Shown here: positions 44,379 to 53,345 of the stretch, piece after piece
Layout of the letters: every line of letters begins with the position of its first letter
How positions within the stretch are numbered: the stretch's first letter is position 1
From: Aureibaculum luteum
GTDB taxonomy: Bacteria; Bacteroidota; Bacteroidia; Flavobacteriales; Flavobacteriaceae
Assembly (NCBI RefSeq): GCF_003449015.1
Contig: NZ_QRGD01000005.1
Coordinates: forward strand, 186,001-250,000
Reading direction: 5' to 3'
Length of the DNA stretch: 64,000 bases
Made by a program: the position numbers and the translations under genes
Notes under the pieces: generated by a model
Seen by the model: only the letters and a program-made list of their open reading frames with translations
Told to the model about the DNA's origin: nothing
Database searches by the model: none

Positions 44379-45065
44379 ATGAGTAAATGTCAACAATGTA
44401 TTATTCGCGAATTTAACACGCTAAGGTCTTTGACTGCAGACGAGTTAAAAACGATGTCTAAAGAAAAAGATGTATTAACCTTTAAAAAGGGTGACATTAT
44501 TTTTAAAGAGGGCAATGCTATAAATGGCGTTTATTGCGTTAAACATGGCATTTGTAAATTATCTAAACTAAATGCCAATGGAAAAGAGCAAATAGTTAGA
44601 TTTATGAAGGGTGGTGACATGTTGGGGTATCGTTCTATTTTAAGTGAAGAGCCTGTAACACTTACGGTTACTGCTTTAAAGGACATGGAAGCTTGTTATA
44701 TTCCAAAAAAAGAAATTTTAGATGCTATTAAAGAAAATCCTAAATTTTCGCTTGATATGATGAAAACTGTTTGTGGAGACCTACGTGATGCAAACGCTTC
44801 ATTATCTAATATGGCTCAAAAAAGTGTTAAAGAAAGATTAGCAGATACCATGATTTTCTTAAAAGAAACTTTTGGTGAAGATGAGGATGGCTATTTAGAC
44901 ATTGTATTGACTAGAGAAGAAATAGCTAGTGTTGTAGGCACTGCAACCGAATCAGCAATACGATTATTATCTGAATTTAAAAAGAAAGGATTTATTGAAT
45001 TAACAGGTAAAAGATTAAAAGTTATAGATGAAGTTGGGCTATTAAAATTATCACAAGGCTTCTAG
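44379..45065 (+). CDS. Crp/Fnr-family transcription regulator, probable oxygen-responsive Fnr-like protein
   Basis: The 228-residue regulator has a cyclic-nucleotide-binding-like effector domain (ITFKKGD type: LTFKKGDIIFKEGNAINGVY) and a winged HTH. The recognition helix is TREEIASVVGTATESAIRLL with Glu191 and Arg195, the spacing used by Fnr and Crp to read TGA/TCA half-sites, matching the four dyads in the window. Cysteines at positions 4 and 7 (CQQC) lie at the N-terminus, with Cys53, Cys59 and Cys106 later, so an Fe-S cluster sensor is possible but not proved. It lies divergently from ccoI behind a shared operator. Confidence 0.85.
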   Translation: MSKCQQCIIREFNTLRSLTADELKTMSKEKDVLTFKKGDIIFKEGNAINGVYCVKHGICKLSKLNANGKEQIVRFMKGGDMLGYRSILSEEPVTLTVTALKDMEACYIPKKEILDAIKENPKFSLDMMKTVCGDLRDANASLSNMAQKSVKERLADTMIFLKETFGEDEDGYLDIVLTREEIASVVGTATESAIRLLSEFKKKGFIELTGKRLKVIDEVGLLKLSQGF

Positions 45066-45139
45066 ATAATAGTAATCTTCAATATTATTCGTAGACTTTT
45101 TTAATAAAGTAGTTTTCATATTAATTATGTGGCGAACTT

Positions 45140-45823
45140 TTATTGCCTACCGTTACTTTCCCCCAATTTCCATCGTTCAATAACCTCCTCTACATGATTT
45201 ATCGTTTTTTTGGTCCAATCCAATCGTTTTTCATCTTTTTCAATAGCTGACAATTGCCAATTTAGTTGAGACGCTCTTAATCGTTGTGTTACGGATTGTA
45301 ATATAATAGCAGCCGCAACAGATATATTTAAACTCTCTGTAAATCCATTCATTGGAATTTTTAAATAGCCATCTGCTTCATTTAACATATAGTCTGAAAC
45401 ACCTTCTTTTTCTACCCCAAAAACAAAAGCAGATTTTTTAGAAATATCAAAATCTTGTAATAAACAAGAATCATTATGTGGCGTTGTTGCTATTATTTGA
45501 TACCCATTTTTCCGGAGTGTGTTTAAACAATTTTCTGTGTTATTTGCCTGTTGATTATATTCATGAAAATCGATCCATTTCTGAGCTCCTTTGGCAACTT
45601 GATTGGACACATAGCTGTTGTACTTATTTTCGATAATATGTAAATCTTGAATACCAAATACATCACAGGTACGCACTACTGCACTTGTATTATGTTTTTG
45701 ATAAATATCTTCTAAAACCACGGTAAAATGCCGCGTTCTTTCTTCTAATACTTTCTCAAAAAGTTCCTTTCTATGCTCCGTAATTAACCCTTGTAAATAG
45801 TGTAACAATTCTTTATCAAACAT
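45140..45823 (-). CDS. trmH: TrmH-family RNA ribose 2'-O-methyltransferase
   Basis: The 227-residue SPOUT enzyme has the three family motifs: NTSAVVRTCDVFGI (motif 1), KSAFVFGVEKEGVSD (motif 2) and MNGFTESLNISVAAAIIL (motif 3). An N-terminal helix precedes and a C-terminal helical tail follows. TrmH methylates guanosine 18 of tRNA in many bacteria, and this length and context fit TrmH better than the rRNA enzyme RlmB, but the target is inferred. Confidence 0.85.
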   Translation of the reverse strand: MFDKELLHYLQGLITEHRKELFEKVLEERTRHFTVVLEDIYQKHNTSAVVRTCDVFGIQDLHIIENKYNSYVSNQVAKGAQKWIDFHEYNQQANNTENCLNTLRKNGYQIIATTPHNDSCLLQDFDISKKSAFVFGVEKEGVSDYMLNEADGYLKIPMNGFTESLNISVAAAIILQSVTQRLRASQLNWQLSAIEKDEKRLDWTKKTINHVEEVIERWKLGESNGRQ

Positions 45824-45959
45824 TATTTTTGTTCCTTATAAATAAGCCTTAAATTTAAAGCTATATTTAACATTAGTTAGGTAAAAGTTTATAAATAAAA
45901 ACCTGAGGCGTATAAAATAAAGTGCTAACCTCAAGATTATAGTAACAATTATTTTAAGC

Positions 45960-46640
45960 ATGAAAAAACTAGTTGTATTAACAGGAGCCGGAATGAGTGC
46001 CGAGAGTGGCATCAATACATTCAGAGATGCTGATGGATTATGGGAAGGACATGATGTAATGCAAGTGGCCTCTCCAGAAGGTTTTAGAGAAAACCCCGAA
46101 TTGGTACTCAATTTTTACAATGAACGTCGTCGTCAATTACAAAGTGTAAAACCAAATGCCGCTCATATAGCGTTAGCTGATCTTGAAAAAGAATATGACG
46201 TTACCATAATCACTCAAAATGTAGATGATTTACACGAACGTTCAGGCAGTACAAATATCATCCATTTGCATGGAGAATTATTAAAAGCAAGAAGTATAGA
46301 TAATGACAATGAATTTTACAATTGTAACAAAGATATTCATTTAGGTGATTTATCCCCAAACGGTAAGCAACTAAGACCTCATATTGTTTGGTTTGGAGAA
46401 GCAGTACCCTTACTTGAAAAAGCAGCGGAAATTACGACAACGGCTGATGTTTTAGTAATTATTGGTACGTCCATGCAAGTATATCCAGCGGCAAGTTTAA
46501 TTAATTACGTAAAACTCGGTATTCCAATCTATTTTATTGATCCAAATCCTTCAATTCATAAATCTGATTTTAATAATTTAGAGATTATTGCAGAAAAAGC
46601 CACCGTAGGTGTCTCACAGCTGATTGCAAATTATTTATAA
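45960..46640 (+). CDS. cobB: SIR2-family NAD-dependent protein deacylase (CobB-type, class III)
   Basis: The 226-residue enzyme shows GAGMSAESGINTFRDADGLW, the NAD-binding TQNVDDLHERSGS, HLHGELLKARS and the IGTSMQVYPAASL end motif. The Tyr-x-x-Arg pair (FYNERRRQL) that accommodates succinyl-lysine in class III sirtuins is present, so desuccinylation or demalonylation is likely alongside deacetylation. The zinc cysteines are missing, a common feature of this branch. The next gene follows directly with its ATG after the stop codon. Confidence 0.92.
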   Translation: MKKLVVLTGAGMSAESGINTFRDADGLWEGHDVMQVASPEGFRENPELVLNFYNERRRQLQSVKPNAAHIALADLEKEYDVTIITQNVDDLHERSGSTNIIHLHGELLKARSIDNDNEFYNCNKDIHLGDLSPNGKQLRPHIVWFGEAVPLLEKAAEITTTADVLVIIGTSMQVYPAASLINYVKLGIPIYFIDPNPSIHKSDFNNLEIIAEKATVGVSQLIANYL

Positions 46641-47210
46641 ATGAAAGAAGCTACTTTTATATCACTATTAGCTGATGATTCCGAGCGTTTAAAATTTCGA
46701 AGCGAGCTTGTTGAGGCTACTTTAAAAAACCCACAATGGGTAGAAATTTTATTAACCAATATGGAAGCTATTGATGATGTAAATTCTAATTTTTCAGCTC
46801 GTATTTTAGAATTGGCTTGCAAAGATAAGTTAGGGCTTATCGTTCCGTATTTAGATACCTACTGTGATTTATTACCAAAAGTAAAACAAGGACCAGTCAT
46901 TAGAGCTTGTGCTAAAATTTGTGAATTACTTACGCTTCGTTATTTTAAAAACCATCCATTACCACTAAAAGAAAGGCATTTTGAAAAAATTATAGAGGCG
47001 GGATTTGATTGGATGATTTCCGATCAGAAAACAGCAGTAAAAGCCTATACGATGCAAACGCTGTACTTACTTGGTTTAAAATACGATTGGATTCATCCTG
47101 AATTGGTTTTAAATATAGAAAAAGACATTCCCACAGGTACCACGGGTTACGTAAACCGAGGTCGGAAAATTATTAAAGCTATTGAGACCAAAACGAAGTT
47201 CAAGATTTGA
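46641..47210 (+). CDS. Flavobacterial helical-repeat protein of unknown function
   Basis: The 189-residue protein starts immediately after the cobB stop. It is helical throughout and looks like a short HEAT-like repeat (FRSELVEATLKNPQWVEILLT, ARILELACKDKLGLIVPYLD, QKTAVKAYTMQTLYLLGLKY). No catalytic motif or signal is seen. Similar proteins are often found beside cobB or purB in Flavobacteria and are sometimes mislabelled as lyases. The function is unknown. Confidence 0.7.
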   Translation: MKEATFISLLADDSERLKFRSELVEATLKNPQWVEILLTNMEAIDDVNSNFSARILELACKDKLGLIVPYLDTYCDLLPKVKQGPVIRACAKICELLTLRYFKNHPLPLKERHFEKIIEAGFDWMISDQKTAVKAYTMQTLYLLGLKYDWIHPELVLNIEKDIPTGTTGYVNRGRKIIKAIETKTKFKI

Positions 47211-47300
47211 ATACTGTTCGTTGGTTTTATGTTCCGGCAAATTTCTTATTCTCGATACTCCCGAAGCATCAGGTTTTCAATTTAATTCACGAATACAACG

Positions 47301-47518
47301 TCCGTTCGAGTGCTTTTTTCTGAAGTGCAACGAAAGATAAAAGTGTATCGAGAACTTTTGAATCTAGATACACTATCACACACCTAGAAAAAATTATAAA
47401 AACGAATTTTAAATTCTCTAGTTAAAAACAACATTGCTACATCCGTGCGAGTGCTTTTTTCTGAAGTGCAACGAAAGAAAAAAGTGTATCGAGAACTTTT
47501 GAATCTAGATACACTATC
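47301..47518. repeat. Tandem copy of a 77-nt intergenic repeat
   Basis: Copy 1 spans 47301-47377 and copy 2 spans 47442-47518, with two differences (position 6 and one base in the GATAAAA/GAAAAAA run). Each contains AGTGTATC and GATACACT, 17 nt apart, as a hairpin. The copies are 141 nt apart. The surrounding 47211-47565 has no gene. It may work as a repetitive extragenic hairpin element and could also help terminate the cobB transcript. Confidence 0.75.
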
Positions 47519-47565
47519 TCTTGCAAAAACCAATTACATTTTTGACATCAAAGGCAAAGGTTGAA

Positions 47566-48030
47566 TTATTCAACTTTAGTATAATTAATTTGCGACTTTA
47601 TTTCTTTAAAATAGGCAATAAGTTCCAATTGTTGTTCATCACTAAGTTTTGCTTCTGGATGCATAGGTAGATAACTCTCTAAAGGCATTTCTTTTTCCTC
47701 AATCATCTCAATTGTTTCTTCCAACTTATGATCTTTCTTTTTTTCAGTATACGTGTCCCAAATTGAAAAATCAAAATGCTTTTTACCATCATTTACATGA
47801 TTGGCAACCCACCACGATACTGGAGCTACTTCAGCGTACCAAGGATAAGCCGTGTTATTTGAATGACAGTCATAACAAGATGCCTTAATAGTAGCTGCTA
47901 AATTGGCTTCGGTGCCATTGACAACCAGAAAGTCCGTGTCAGGCGTTTCAATAGAAATGTTCTTTTCGGGACGGTAAAATTGAATGGCTACAATAACTAA
48001 TAACAATCCAATAACTATTTTTTTAACCAT
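47566..48030 (-). CDS. Membrane-anchored heme-binding domain protein
   Basis: The 154-residue protein has an N-terminal membrane anchor (VIGLLLVIVAIQFY) and one c-type heme site ASCYDCH (Cys52, Cys55, His56) followed by SNNTAYPWYAEVAPVSWWVA, the hallmark of the haem-binding domain family. The conserved MPLESYLPMHPEAKLS near the end matches too. It likely carries electrons in the periplasm. It lies 17 bp after the DUF6495-type gene. Confidence 0.85.
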   Translation of the reverse strand: MVKKIVIGLLLVIVAIQFYRPEKNISIETPDTDFLVVNGTEANLAATIKASCYDCHSNNTAYPWYAEVAPVSWWVANHVNDGKKHFDFSIWDTYTEKKKDHKLEETIEMIEEKEMPLESYLPMHPEAKLSDEQQLELIAYFKEIKSQINYTKVE

Positions 48031-48047
48031 GATATATGAATTTTCAT

Positions 48048-48518
48048 CTAAGATATTAATTTAAACAATCCTTCGTACAATTTTCCGTCAGCAATTACAC
48101 TTCCCTTTTGAATTAAATCAAAAATTTCACTATTTCTATCACTTTCATACTTTTTTACACCTTTATAAAATGTAATAGATCCGTCTTTAGTATTGTCAAT
48201 AAACCATTGGTAATCTTTGTCATTGAAAAAACTAAAATCTGTTTTATTAATTTGAACTACAATTCTAGAAATATCTTTTTCTTCAACTTTAAATAGATTA
48301 ATACTTTTTTCTGAAAAGTGTTCTAAAAACTTTGTTCTATTCAACACATCATCCCAAACCACATCACTAAACAGATTTAATTCCTGTTCCGCTACTTCTG
48401 GTTTGTCTTTTTTAATAGTATTCCACTCATTAATATCAACTTGCTGACTTGCCAAAAACTGAGCAAACTCTTCGTGCAATGCTTCAAATTGTTCTTTTGT
48501 TAACTGTCTGTATTTCAT
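48048..48518 (-). CDS. DUF6495-type cytosolic protein
   Basis: The 156-residue protein begins MKYRQLTKEQFEALHEEFAQ and has SQQVDINEWNTIKKDKPEVA and DVVWDDVLNRTKFLEHFSEK, the pattern of a conserved Bacteroidota family with no known function. No signal peptide or membrane span is visible. It precedes the heme protein gene by 17 bp. Confidence 0.75.
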   Translation of the reverse strand: MKYRQLTKEQFEALHEEFAQFLASQQVDINEWNTIKKDKPEVAEQELNLFSDVVWDDVLNRTKFLEHFSEKSINLFKVEEKDISRIVVQINKTDFSFFNDKDYQWFIDNTKDGSITFYKGVKKYESDRNSEIFDLIQKGSVIADGKLYEGLFKLIS

Positions 48519-48543
48519 AATTTAATTTCGTTTTACAAAAATA

Positions 48544-48573
48544 AAAAACCACTCAAAATTTGGAGTGGTTTTT
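48544..48573. terminator. Bidirectional terminator between the TonB receptor and DUF6495-type genes
   Basis: AAAAACCACTC (48544-48554) and GAGTGGTTTTT (48563-48573) form a perfect 11-bp stem with an 8-nt loop. A and T runs flank both sides. On the minus strand it lies in the leader of the DUF6495 gene or just after the receptor gene's stop at 48594. Confidence 0.85.
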
Positions 48574-48593
48574 ACATTCTTTTTTAATTATTA

Positions 48594-51500
48594 TTAGAAA
48601 ATATATCTTAATCCTAATTGCACTTGCCATCTCGATAATAAACTAGCATCATAACCAAATGTTTCGGTTAATGTATCATCAAATGTAAACACAGGGTCAT
48701 TATTAGTATCAAACGCTACTGATAATGGTGTTAAATCATTAGGTTGTTGAATTACACCCCAATCAGAATTAATTAAGTTACCTATGTTTAATACATCTAC
48801 AGAAAATTGTATTGCATTGTCTTTAGACACTTTTAACTCTTGAATGAACTTCACATCCCACTTCCCTCTCCAAGGTGCTAGAGCTCCGTATCTATCCATA
48901 TAATCTCCACGATTATCATTCAAGTAATCATCTTGTTCAATATAGGCTTCTAATGCTGCTGCTTGACCAGGACCTGAAAAATTCATTTGTTGAACTTCTG
49001 AACTTGTAGGAATATATAATAAATCATTGTTTTGACCTGAAGGATCTCCATTAATATTACCTGCATACGTATAGTTGAACCTTCCTCCTTGTGCATATTC
49101 AAAGAACGTAGAAAAAGTTGTTGGAGCTTTTTCTCCAAAGAAAGTAAACCTTTTAGAAGCTACACCAATAAACCTGTGCGTATCACCATATTTAGAATAC
49201 GATAAAACATCATCATTAGCATTCCCTAAATTAGGATTAAAGTCGAAAGCATCACCAGTAATTTCCGCTTCAATTGAATTTACATCTTTAGCATTCAAAT
49301 AATTGTACGCAAAACTTGTGTATAATCCATTGTTAAATGTTTTTTGTGCCTTAAGGGTAGCATTTATAATTCTACCTTTATCAGAGTTTGTAAAAACATA
49401 TGCATTATTACCTTTATCACTTGCCGTATATACCGGTCTATTATCTCCTGGAGCATTCAAAGTTCCTGAAGGGTTTCTTATTCCCCAATTTTGAACATGG
49501 GCTGCATTTAAATCTTTAGTATAAGATAAATCACCCGTTAATACCAATCCATTTTCAAATCTATGATCCGCACCAATATTCGTACGCCAAACTTGAGGCC
49601 ATTGATAGTCTGGATCAATTAGCTGAAAGAAACCATCATCTGCACCACTTACCTGGTTACCTAACCATACAAAAGGAAAACGGCCTGTAAACAAACCTGT
49701 ACCACCTCTTACTTGTGTTATTCCTTCGTTCTTCACATCCCAATTAAAACCGACTCTTGGAGAAATTAACCAATCACTATTTGGCAATTGGGTTGAACTC
49801 AAATTAACGTCTTTATTTGTATTAGGATTATAATAGGTAACTGAATTATCTCTACTTGCACCATTATCAGTATCAATATATTTTTGAATTAAGCTTGAAG
49901 TATCAAAATATAGAGGTTTGTCAAAACGTACACCATATGTCAATTTAAAAGCATCATTTATATTCCAATCATCTTGAACATAAAATGACAATTGGCCCAC
50001 ATTTAATTCCGCCAATTTCCAACCACCATCATTACCATCTCCATTGGCATTAAAACTGTCAAAAGCATTTTGCGTAGCACCTAAATATTGCTCTACTACT
50101 CCACCCGGCTGTGCACTGTCTAAAAATGTTTGCATGTCTGGGTATGAATTAAATATTCCATAATATGGAAAAATACCAAAGTTAAATGACTCATAATTTA
50201 CTAAATTAAATGAGTTTTGAAAGGCAAATTTCTCATAAGAGAACCCCACCGTAAAAGTATGATTCCCTTGAACTATATTTAGGTTGTTCGTCAACTGAAA
50301 TACTTTTTGATCTAATTTATTATTGATAGAAAATGGTTCATGACCCGCAATTATATAATTAGAACTAGATCCGTCTTGAATGGTAATAATTGGTGCTGGT
50401 GCAGACATCGGATTTCTAAAATCGTCAAAATGTGTATAACCAACTTGAACCTTATTGGTTACATTATCAGCCAAGGTTGAATTCAATTCTAATTGTATTG
50501 ATTGTATCTTATTATTGATTTCGTACCCTGAATTTTCAAACTGTAACGTATTAAAACTTGGACCTCTTGAACCAATTGCTGTAGGATGAGCTGGTTTTTC
50601 TTTAGATGCATTTAAGAAATTATAGATTACTGCAAATCTATTATTGTCATTAATGTTCCAATCTAATTTAAAAATTCCTTTAGTTGATTCTGATCCATAA
50701 GTAAACCCTTGATACCTGCCGGTGTCATAACCTAAATTACCTAAAGCATTTTGAACAGCTATTAAGTCAGATTCTAATACTCTAGACTCATTTACAGCTC
50801 CAGAGTTGGTGTTTGGCACCCAACCATTAGAACCTAAATCAGTTCGGTCATCTTTTTCAAAATTGGCAAAGAAAAATAACTTATTCTTTACAATTGGTCC
50901 ACCTATACTTAAACCATATTGTACTTGTTTTAAATCTGAATTTGCAACATCTTCACCATTAATTTTTGATCCTGTTAAATTTTCATCTCTATAAAATGAA
51001 TACACAGTACCATGAAACTCATTTGTTCCACTTTTAGTTACTGCATTTACAGAAGCTCCTGTAAAACCTGATAACGTAACATCATAAGGTGCTAACGACA
51101 CCGAAATCTGATCAATAGCATCTAAAGAGATTGGTTGTGCATCCGTTTGACCTCCAGGAGTTGGAGCATCTAAACCAAATGGGTTATTAAAAATAGCACC
51201 ATCTAATGAAAAGTTATTGAATTGATCATTTCTACCTCCAAATGAATTACCTGATGAAGAAGGTTCTAATCTGGTAAAATCTGCGGCTGATCTAGAAATT
51301 GTTGGTAAAGTGGTTAATTCTCTTTTACCGACACTCGTTTCAGCCCCCGTTCTACTTGATCCAAATACATTACCTCTACTTGATCCTTTAAGTACTACTT
51401 CGTCTAATTGTTGAGCATCAGGCGTCATTTTTACGTCTAGAGAAAATGTTTTTCCTAAAGTTAAATATACGTCTGTAATTTCTTGAGTTTTAAAACCAAC

Positions 51501-51746
51501 ATAGCTTATTGTTATGGTATATGGTCCTCCAACTCTTAAATTTAAAAGGTTGTACCTTCCATCGAGGTTTGAAATACCTCCTTTTTTTGTACCCGTTGGA
51601 GTATGAACCGCAATGATGCTGGCTCCTGGCAAAGGCTCACTTTGGTCATCAATCACTACCCCTCGAATATCGGAGGTTGTAACTTGGCCAAATGATAAAG
51701 AAACAACACTAATTAATAGCATTGTTAAAAAATAATTTTTCATCAT
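48594..51746 (-). CDS. Oar-like TonB-dependent outer membrane receptor with N-terminal carboxypeptidase regulatory domain
   Basis: The 1050-residue protein has a signal peptide (MMKNYFLTMLLISVVSLSFG), then a carboxypeptidase-type regulatory domain (DIRGVVIDDQSEPLPGASII) and a plug region (RSAADFTRLEPSSSGNSFGG, FNNFSLDGAIFNNPFGLDAP). A long beta-barrel with repeated NDNNRFAVIYNF and DDWNINDAFKLTYGVRFDKP blocks ends in the C-terminal aromatic strand LSRWQVQLGLRYIF. Oar-type receptors import large or unknown substrates across the outer membrane with TonB energy. No SusD partner is encoded. Confidence 0.92.
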   Translation of the reverse strand: MMKNYFLTMLLISVVSLSFGQVTTSDIRGVVIDDQSEPLPGASIIAVHTPTGTKKGGISNLDGRYNLLNLRVGGPYTITISYVGFKTQEITDVYLTLGKTFSLDVKMTPDAQQLDEVVLKGSSRGNVFGSSRTGAETSVGKRELTTLPTISRSAADFTRLEPSSSGNSFGGRNDQFNNFSLDGAIFNNPFGLDAPTPGGQTDAQPISLDAIDQISVSLAPYDVTLSGFTGASVNAVTKSGTNEFHGTVYSFYRDENLTGSKINGEDVANSDLKQVQYGLSIGGPIVKNKLFFFANFEKDDRTDLGSNGWVPNTNSGAVNESRVLESDLIAVQNALGNLGYDTGRYQGFTYGSESTKGIFKLDWNINDNNRFAVIYNFLNASKEKPAHPTAIGSRGPSFNTLQFENSGYEINNKIQSIQLELNSTLADNVTNKVQVGYTHFDDFRNPMSAPAPIITIQDGSSSNYIIAGHEPFSINNKLDQKVFQLTNNLNIVQGNHTFTVGFSYEKFAFQNSFNLVNYESFNFGIFPYYGIFNSYPDMQTFLDSAQPGGVVEQYLGATQNAFDSFNANGDGNDGGWKLAELNVGQLSFYVQDDWNINDAFKLTYGVRFDKPLYFDTSSLIQKYIDTDNGASRDNSVTYYNPNTNKDVNLSSTQLPNSDWLISPRVGFNWDVKNEGITQVRGGTGLFTGRFPFVWLGNQVSGADDGFFQLIDPDYQWPQVWRTNIGADHRFENGLVLTGDLSYTKDLNAAHVQNWGIRNPSGTLNAPGDNRPVYTASDKGNNAYVFTNSDKGRIINATLKAQKTFNNGLYTSFAYNYLNAKDVNSIEAEITGDAFDFNPNLGNANDDVLSYSKYGDTHRFIGVASKRFTFFGEKAPTTFSTFFEYAQGGRFNYTYAGNINGDPSGQNNDLLYIPTSSEVQQMNFSGPGQAAALEAYIEQDDYLNDNRGDYMDRYGALAPWRGKWDVKFIQELKVSKDNAIQFSVDVLNIGNLINSDWGVIQQPNDLTPLSVAFDTNNDPVFTFDDTLTETFGYDASLLSRWQVQLGLRYIF

Positions 51747-51800
51747 AATTTAAATTTATTTGAGTTAAGTTAAAATATAGAACAAATTTATGAAAATAAA

Positions 51801-51828
51801 AAAAGCCTGTTCGAATGAACAGACTTTT
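51801..51828 (-). terminator. Terminator of the rpsF-rpsR-rplI operon
   Basis: AAAAGCCTGTTC (51801-51812) and GAACAGACTTTT (51817-51828) pair with one mismatch over a 4-nt loop. On the minus strand the hairpin is followed by a T run just after the rplI stop. Confidence 0.75.
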
Positions 51829-51853
51829 AATATCAACATATGTTAATAAGGTG

Positions 51854-52306
51854 TTATTTGCCTTCAGCAATTACATCAAACGGAAAATCAATGATTACCG
51901 CTCTATGTAAACGAATTTTTGCATTATAAGTACCTAATCTTTTTACTAAACCACCTAAAACAGTGATAAATTTTCTGTCAATCTCTACACCAGCTTTATT
52001 AATTGCATCAGCAAGATCAGCACTACTTACAGAACCGAAAAGCTTATCGCCAGTACCTACTTTTGCAGGTATCTTAATTTCTAATTCTTGTAATTTTTTA
52101 GCTGAAGCTTCCGCTTCTTTAATAACACTAGCTTCTTTATAAGCTCTTTGCTTTAATGTTTCAGCCAATACTTTCTTTGCAGAAGGTGTAGCTAACATAG
52201 CATATCCTTGTGGGATTAAAAAATTGCGACCATAACCATTCTTCACAGAAACCACATCGTCTGTAAATCCTAAATTAGCTACGTCTTGTTTTAATATAAG
52301 TTCCAT
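51854..52306 (-). CDS. rplI: 50S ribosomal protein L9
   Basis: The 150-residue protein matches bL9: MELILKQDVANLGFTDDVVSVKNGYGRNFL with the KNGYGRNFL RNA-binding motif, a long central helix and a C-terminal domain (GDKLFGSVSSADLADAINK). It is the last gene of the rpsF-rpsR-rplI operon. Confidence 0.98.
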   Translation of the reverse strand: MELILKQDVANLGFTDDVVSVKNGYGRNFLIPQGYAMLATPSAKKVLAETLKQRAYKEASVIKEAEASAKKLQELEIKIPAKVGTGDKLFGSVSSADLADAINKAGVEIDRKFITVLGGLVKRLGTYNAKIRLHRAVIIDFPFDVIAEGK

Positions 52307-52325
52307 ACTAGTTCTTAAATTTAGA

Positions 52326-52625
52326 TTATTTTAACATATCAGCTACATAAGGCAATAGTGCCAAATGACGTGCTCTTTTTATTGCTTGCGACACTTTTCG
52401 TTGAAATTTTAACGAAGTACCTGTTAAACGACGAGGTAAAATTTTACCTTGCTCATTTACTAAATACAATAAAAAATCTGCATCTTTATAATCTATATAT
52501 TTAATACCGTTTTTCTTAAATCTACAGTATTTTACCTTCTGTTTTGTATCAATGTCTAACGGAGTTAGATATCTGATCTCGGCTTTATTTCCGCCTTTTG
52601 CTTGTTGTTCTATTGTTGATGACAT
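52326..52625 (-). CDS. rpsR: 30S ribosomal protein S18
   Basis: The 99-residue protein has the uS18-type core [20 protein letters not shown] and [10 protein letters not shown]-like [20 protein letters not shown]. Its N-terminal tail is longer and more charged than E. coli S18. It follows rpsF by 3 bp and precedes rplI by 19 bp. Confidence 0.97.
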   Translation of the reverse strand: MSSTIEQQAKGGNKAEIRYLTPLDIDTKQKVKYCRFKKNGIKYIDYKDADFLLYLVNEQGKILPRRLTGTSLKFQRKVSQAIKRARHLALLPYVADMLK

Positions 52626-52628
52626 AAC

Positions 52629-52970
52629 TTAGTTTTTAGCAGCTTTATTACGTTCTTTTCTTTTTACAGCCCATTCAGCAGCATGTTTATCTAACTTTAC
52701 AGTTAAATAACGCATAATGCTATCATCTCTTCTAAACTCTAATTCAAAAGGATTAATAACTTCACCGGCAACTTTAAACTCAAATAAATGATAAAAGCCA
52801 GTTTTTTTCTTTTGGATTGGATAAGCTAATTTTTTTAAGCCCCAATCTTCTTTGTGGATCATTTCGGCACCTTTAGAAACCAAGTAGTCGTTAAACTTCT
52901 TTACTGTTTCCTTTACCTGAACATCAGATAAAACGGGATTCAAAATGAAAACAGTTTCGTAATGATTCAT
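52629..52970 (-). CDS. rpsF: 30S ribosomal protein S6
   Basis: The 113-residue protein begins MNHYETVFILNPVLSDVQVK and contains KEDWGLKKLAYPIQKKKTGF and FELEFRRDDSIMRYLTVKLD, the bS6 pattern. It opens the operon. A -7 box TATATTTG lies on the minus strand at 53004-53011. Confidence 0.98.
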   Translation of the reverse strand: MNHYETVFILNPVLSDVQVKETVKKFNDYLVSKGAEMIHKEDWGLKKLAYPIQKKKTGFYHLFEFKVAGEVINPFELEFRRDDSIMRYLTVKLDKHAAEWAVKRKERNKAAKN

Positions 52971-53003
52971 AATTAATTGTTTTTTTGTTTATTTTTAAGC
53001 GTG

Positions 53004-53011
53004 CAAATATA
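53004..53011 (-). promoter_or_regulatory. -7 promoter box of rpsF-rpsR-rplI
   Basis: The minus strand reads TATATTTG, an exact TAnnTTTG match, 34 nt upstream of the rpsF ATG. The predicted leader is about 28 nt. Confidence 0.65.
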
Positions 53012-53345
53012 CGATATTATCTCACTTTATCATATATATGCGATAGAAAATTAAACTATTCTTTTTAATTGGTGTTTTTGGTCTCAAAGTCGCATGATCT
53101 AAGATAACTGATAAAAGCCATACACATGTTAAAAACAAATGTTTCTATAAAAATCAAATACCATTATAAATGACGATGCCGATTATAATAATTTAACAAA
53201 CATTTTATTCCCCCTCTCCTATTTTGAACACAATATAAGTACTAGATCACCTCATCTTCTTTAGAAGTTGCTAACGCACAAAGATAAAGTCATTATAAAG
53301 TAGTATAATTTTTTCTTACTTTTGAACATGATCTTTGCACAACCC
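53012..53345. other. Gene-free divergent promoter interval
   Basis: No gene is seen. The left end holds the upstream part of the ribosomal promoter. A second -7 box TACTTTTG lies at 53317-53324 on the plus strand and serves the sterol desaturase gene. The middle is AT-rich with no clear repeat or hairpin. Confidence 0.5.

Noticed and set aside
47301-47518. CRISPR array
   Set aside because: There are only two 77-nt copies with a 64-nt interval, and no cas genes are nearby.
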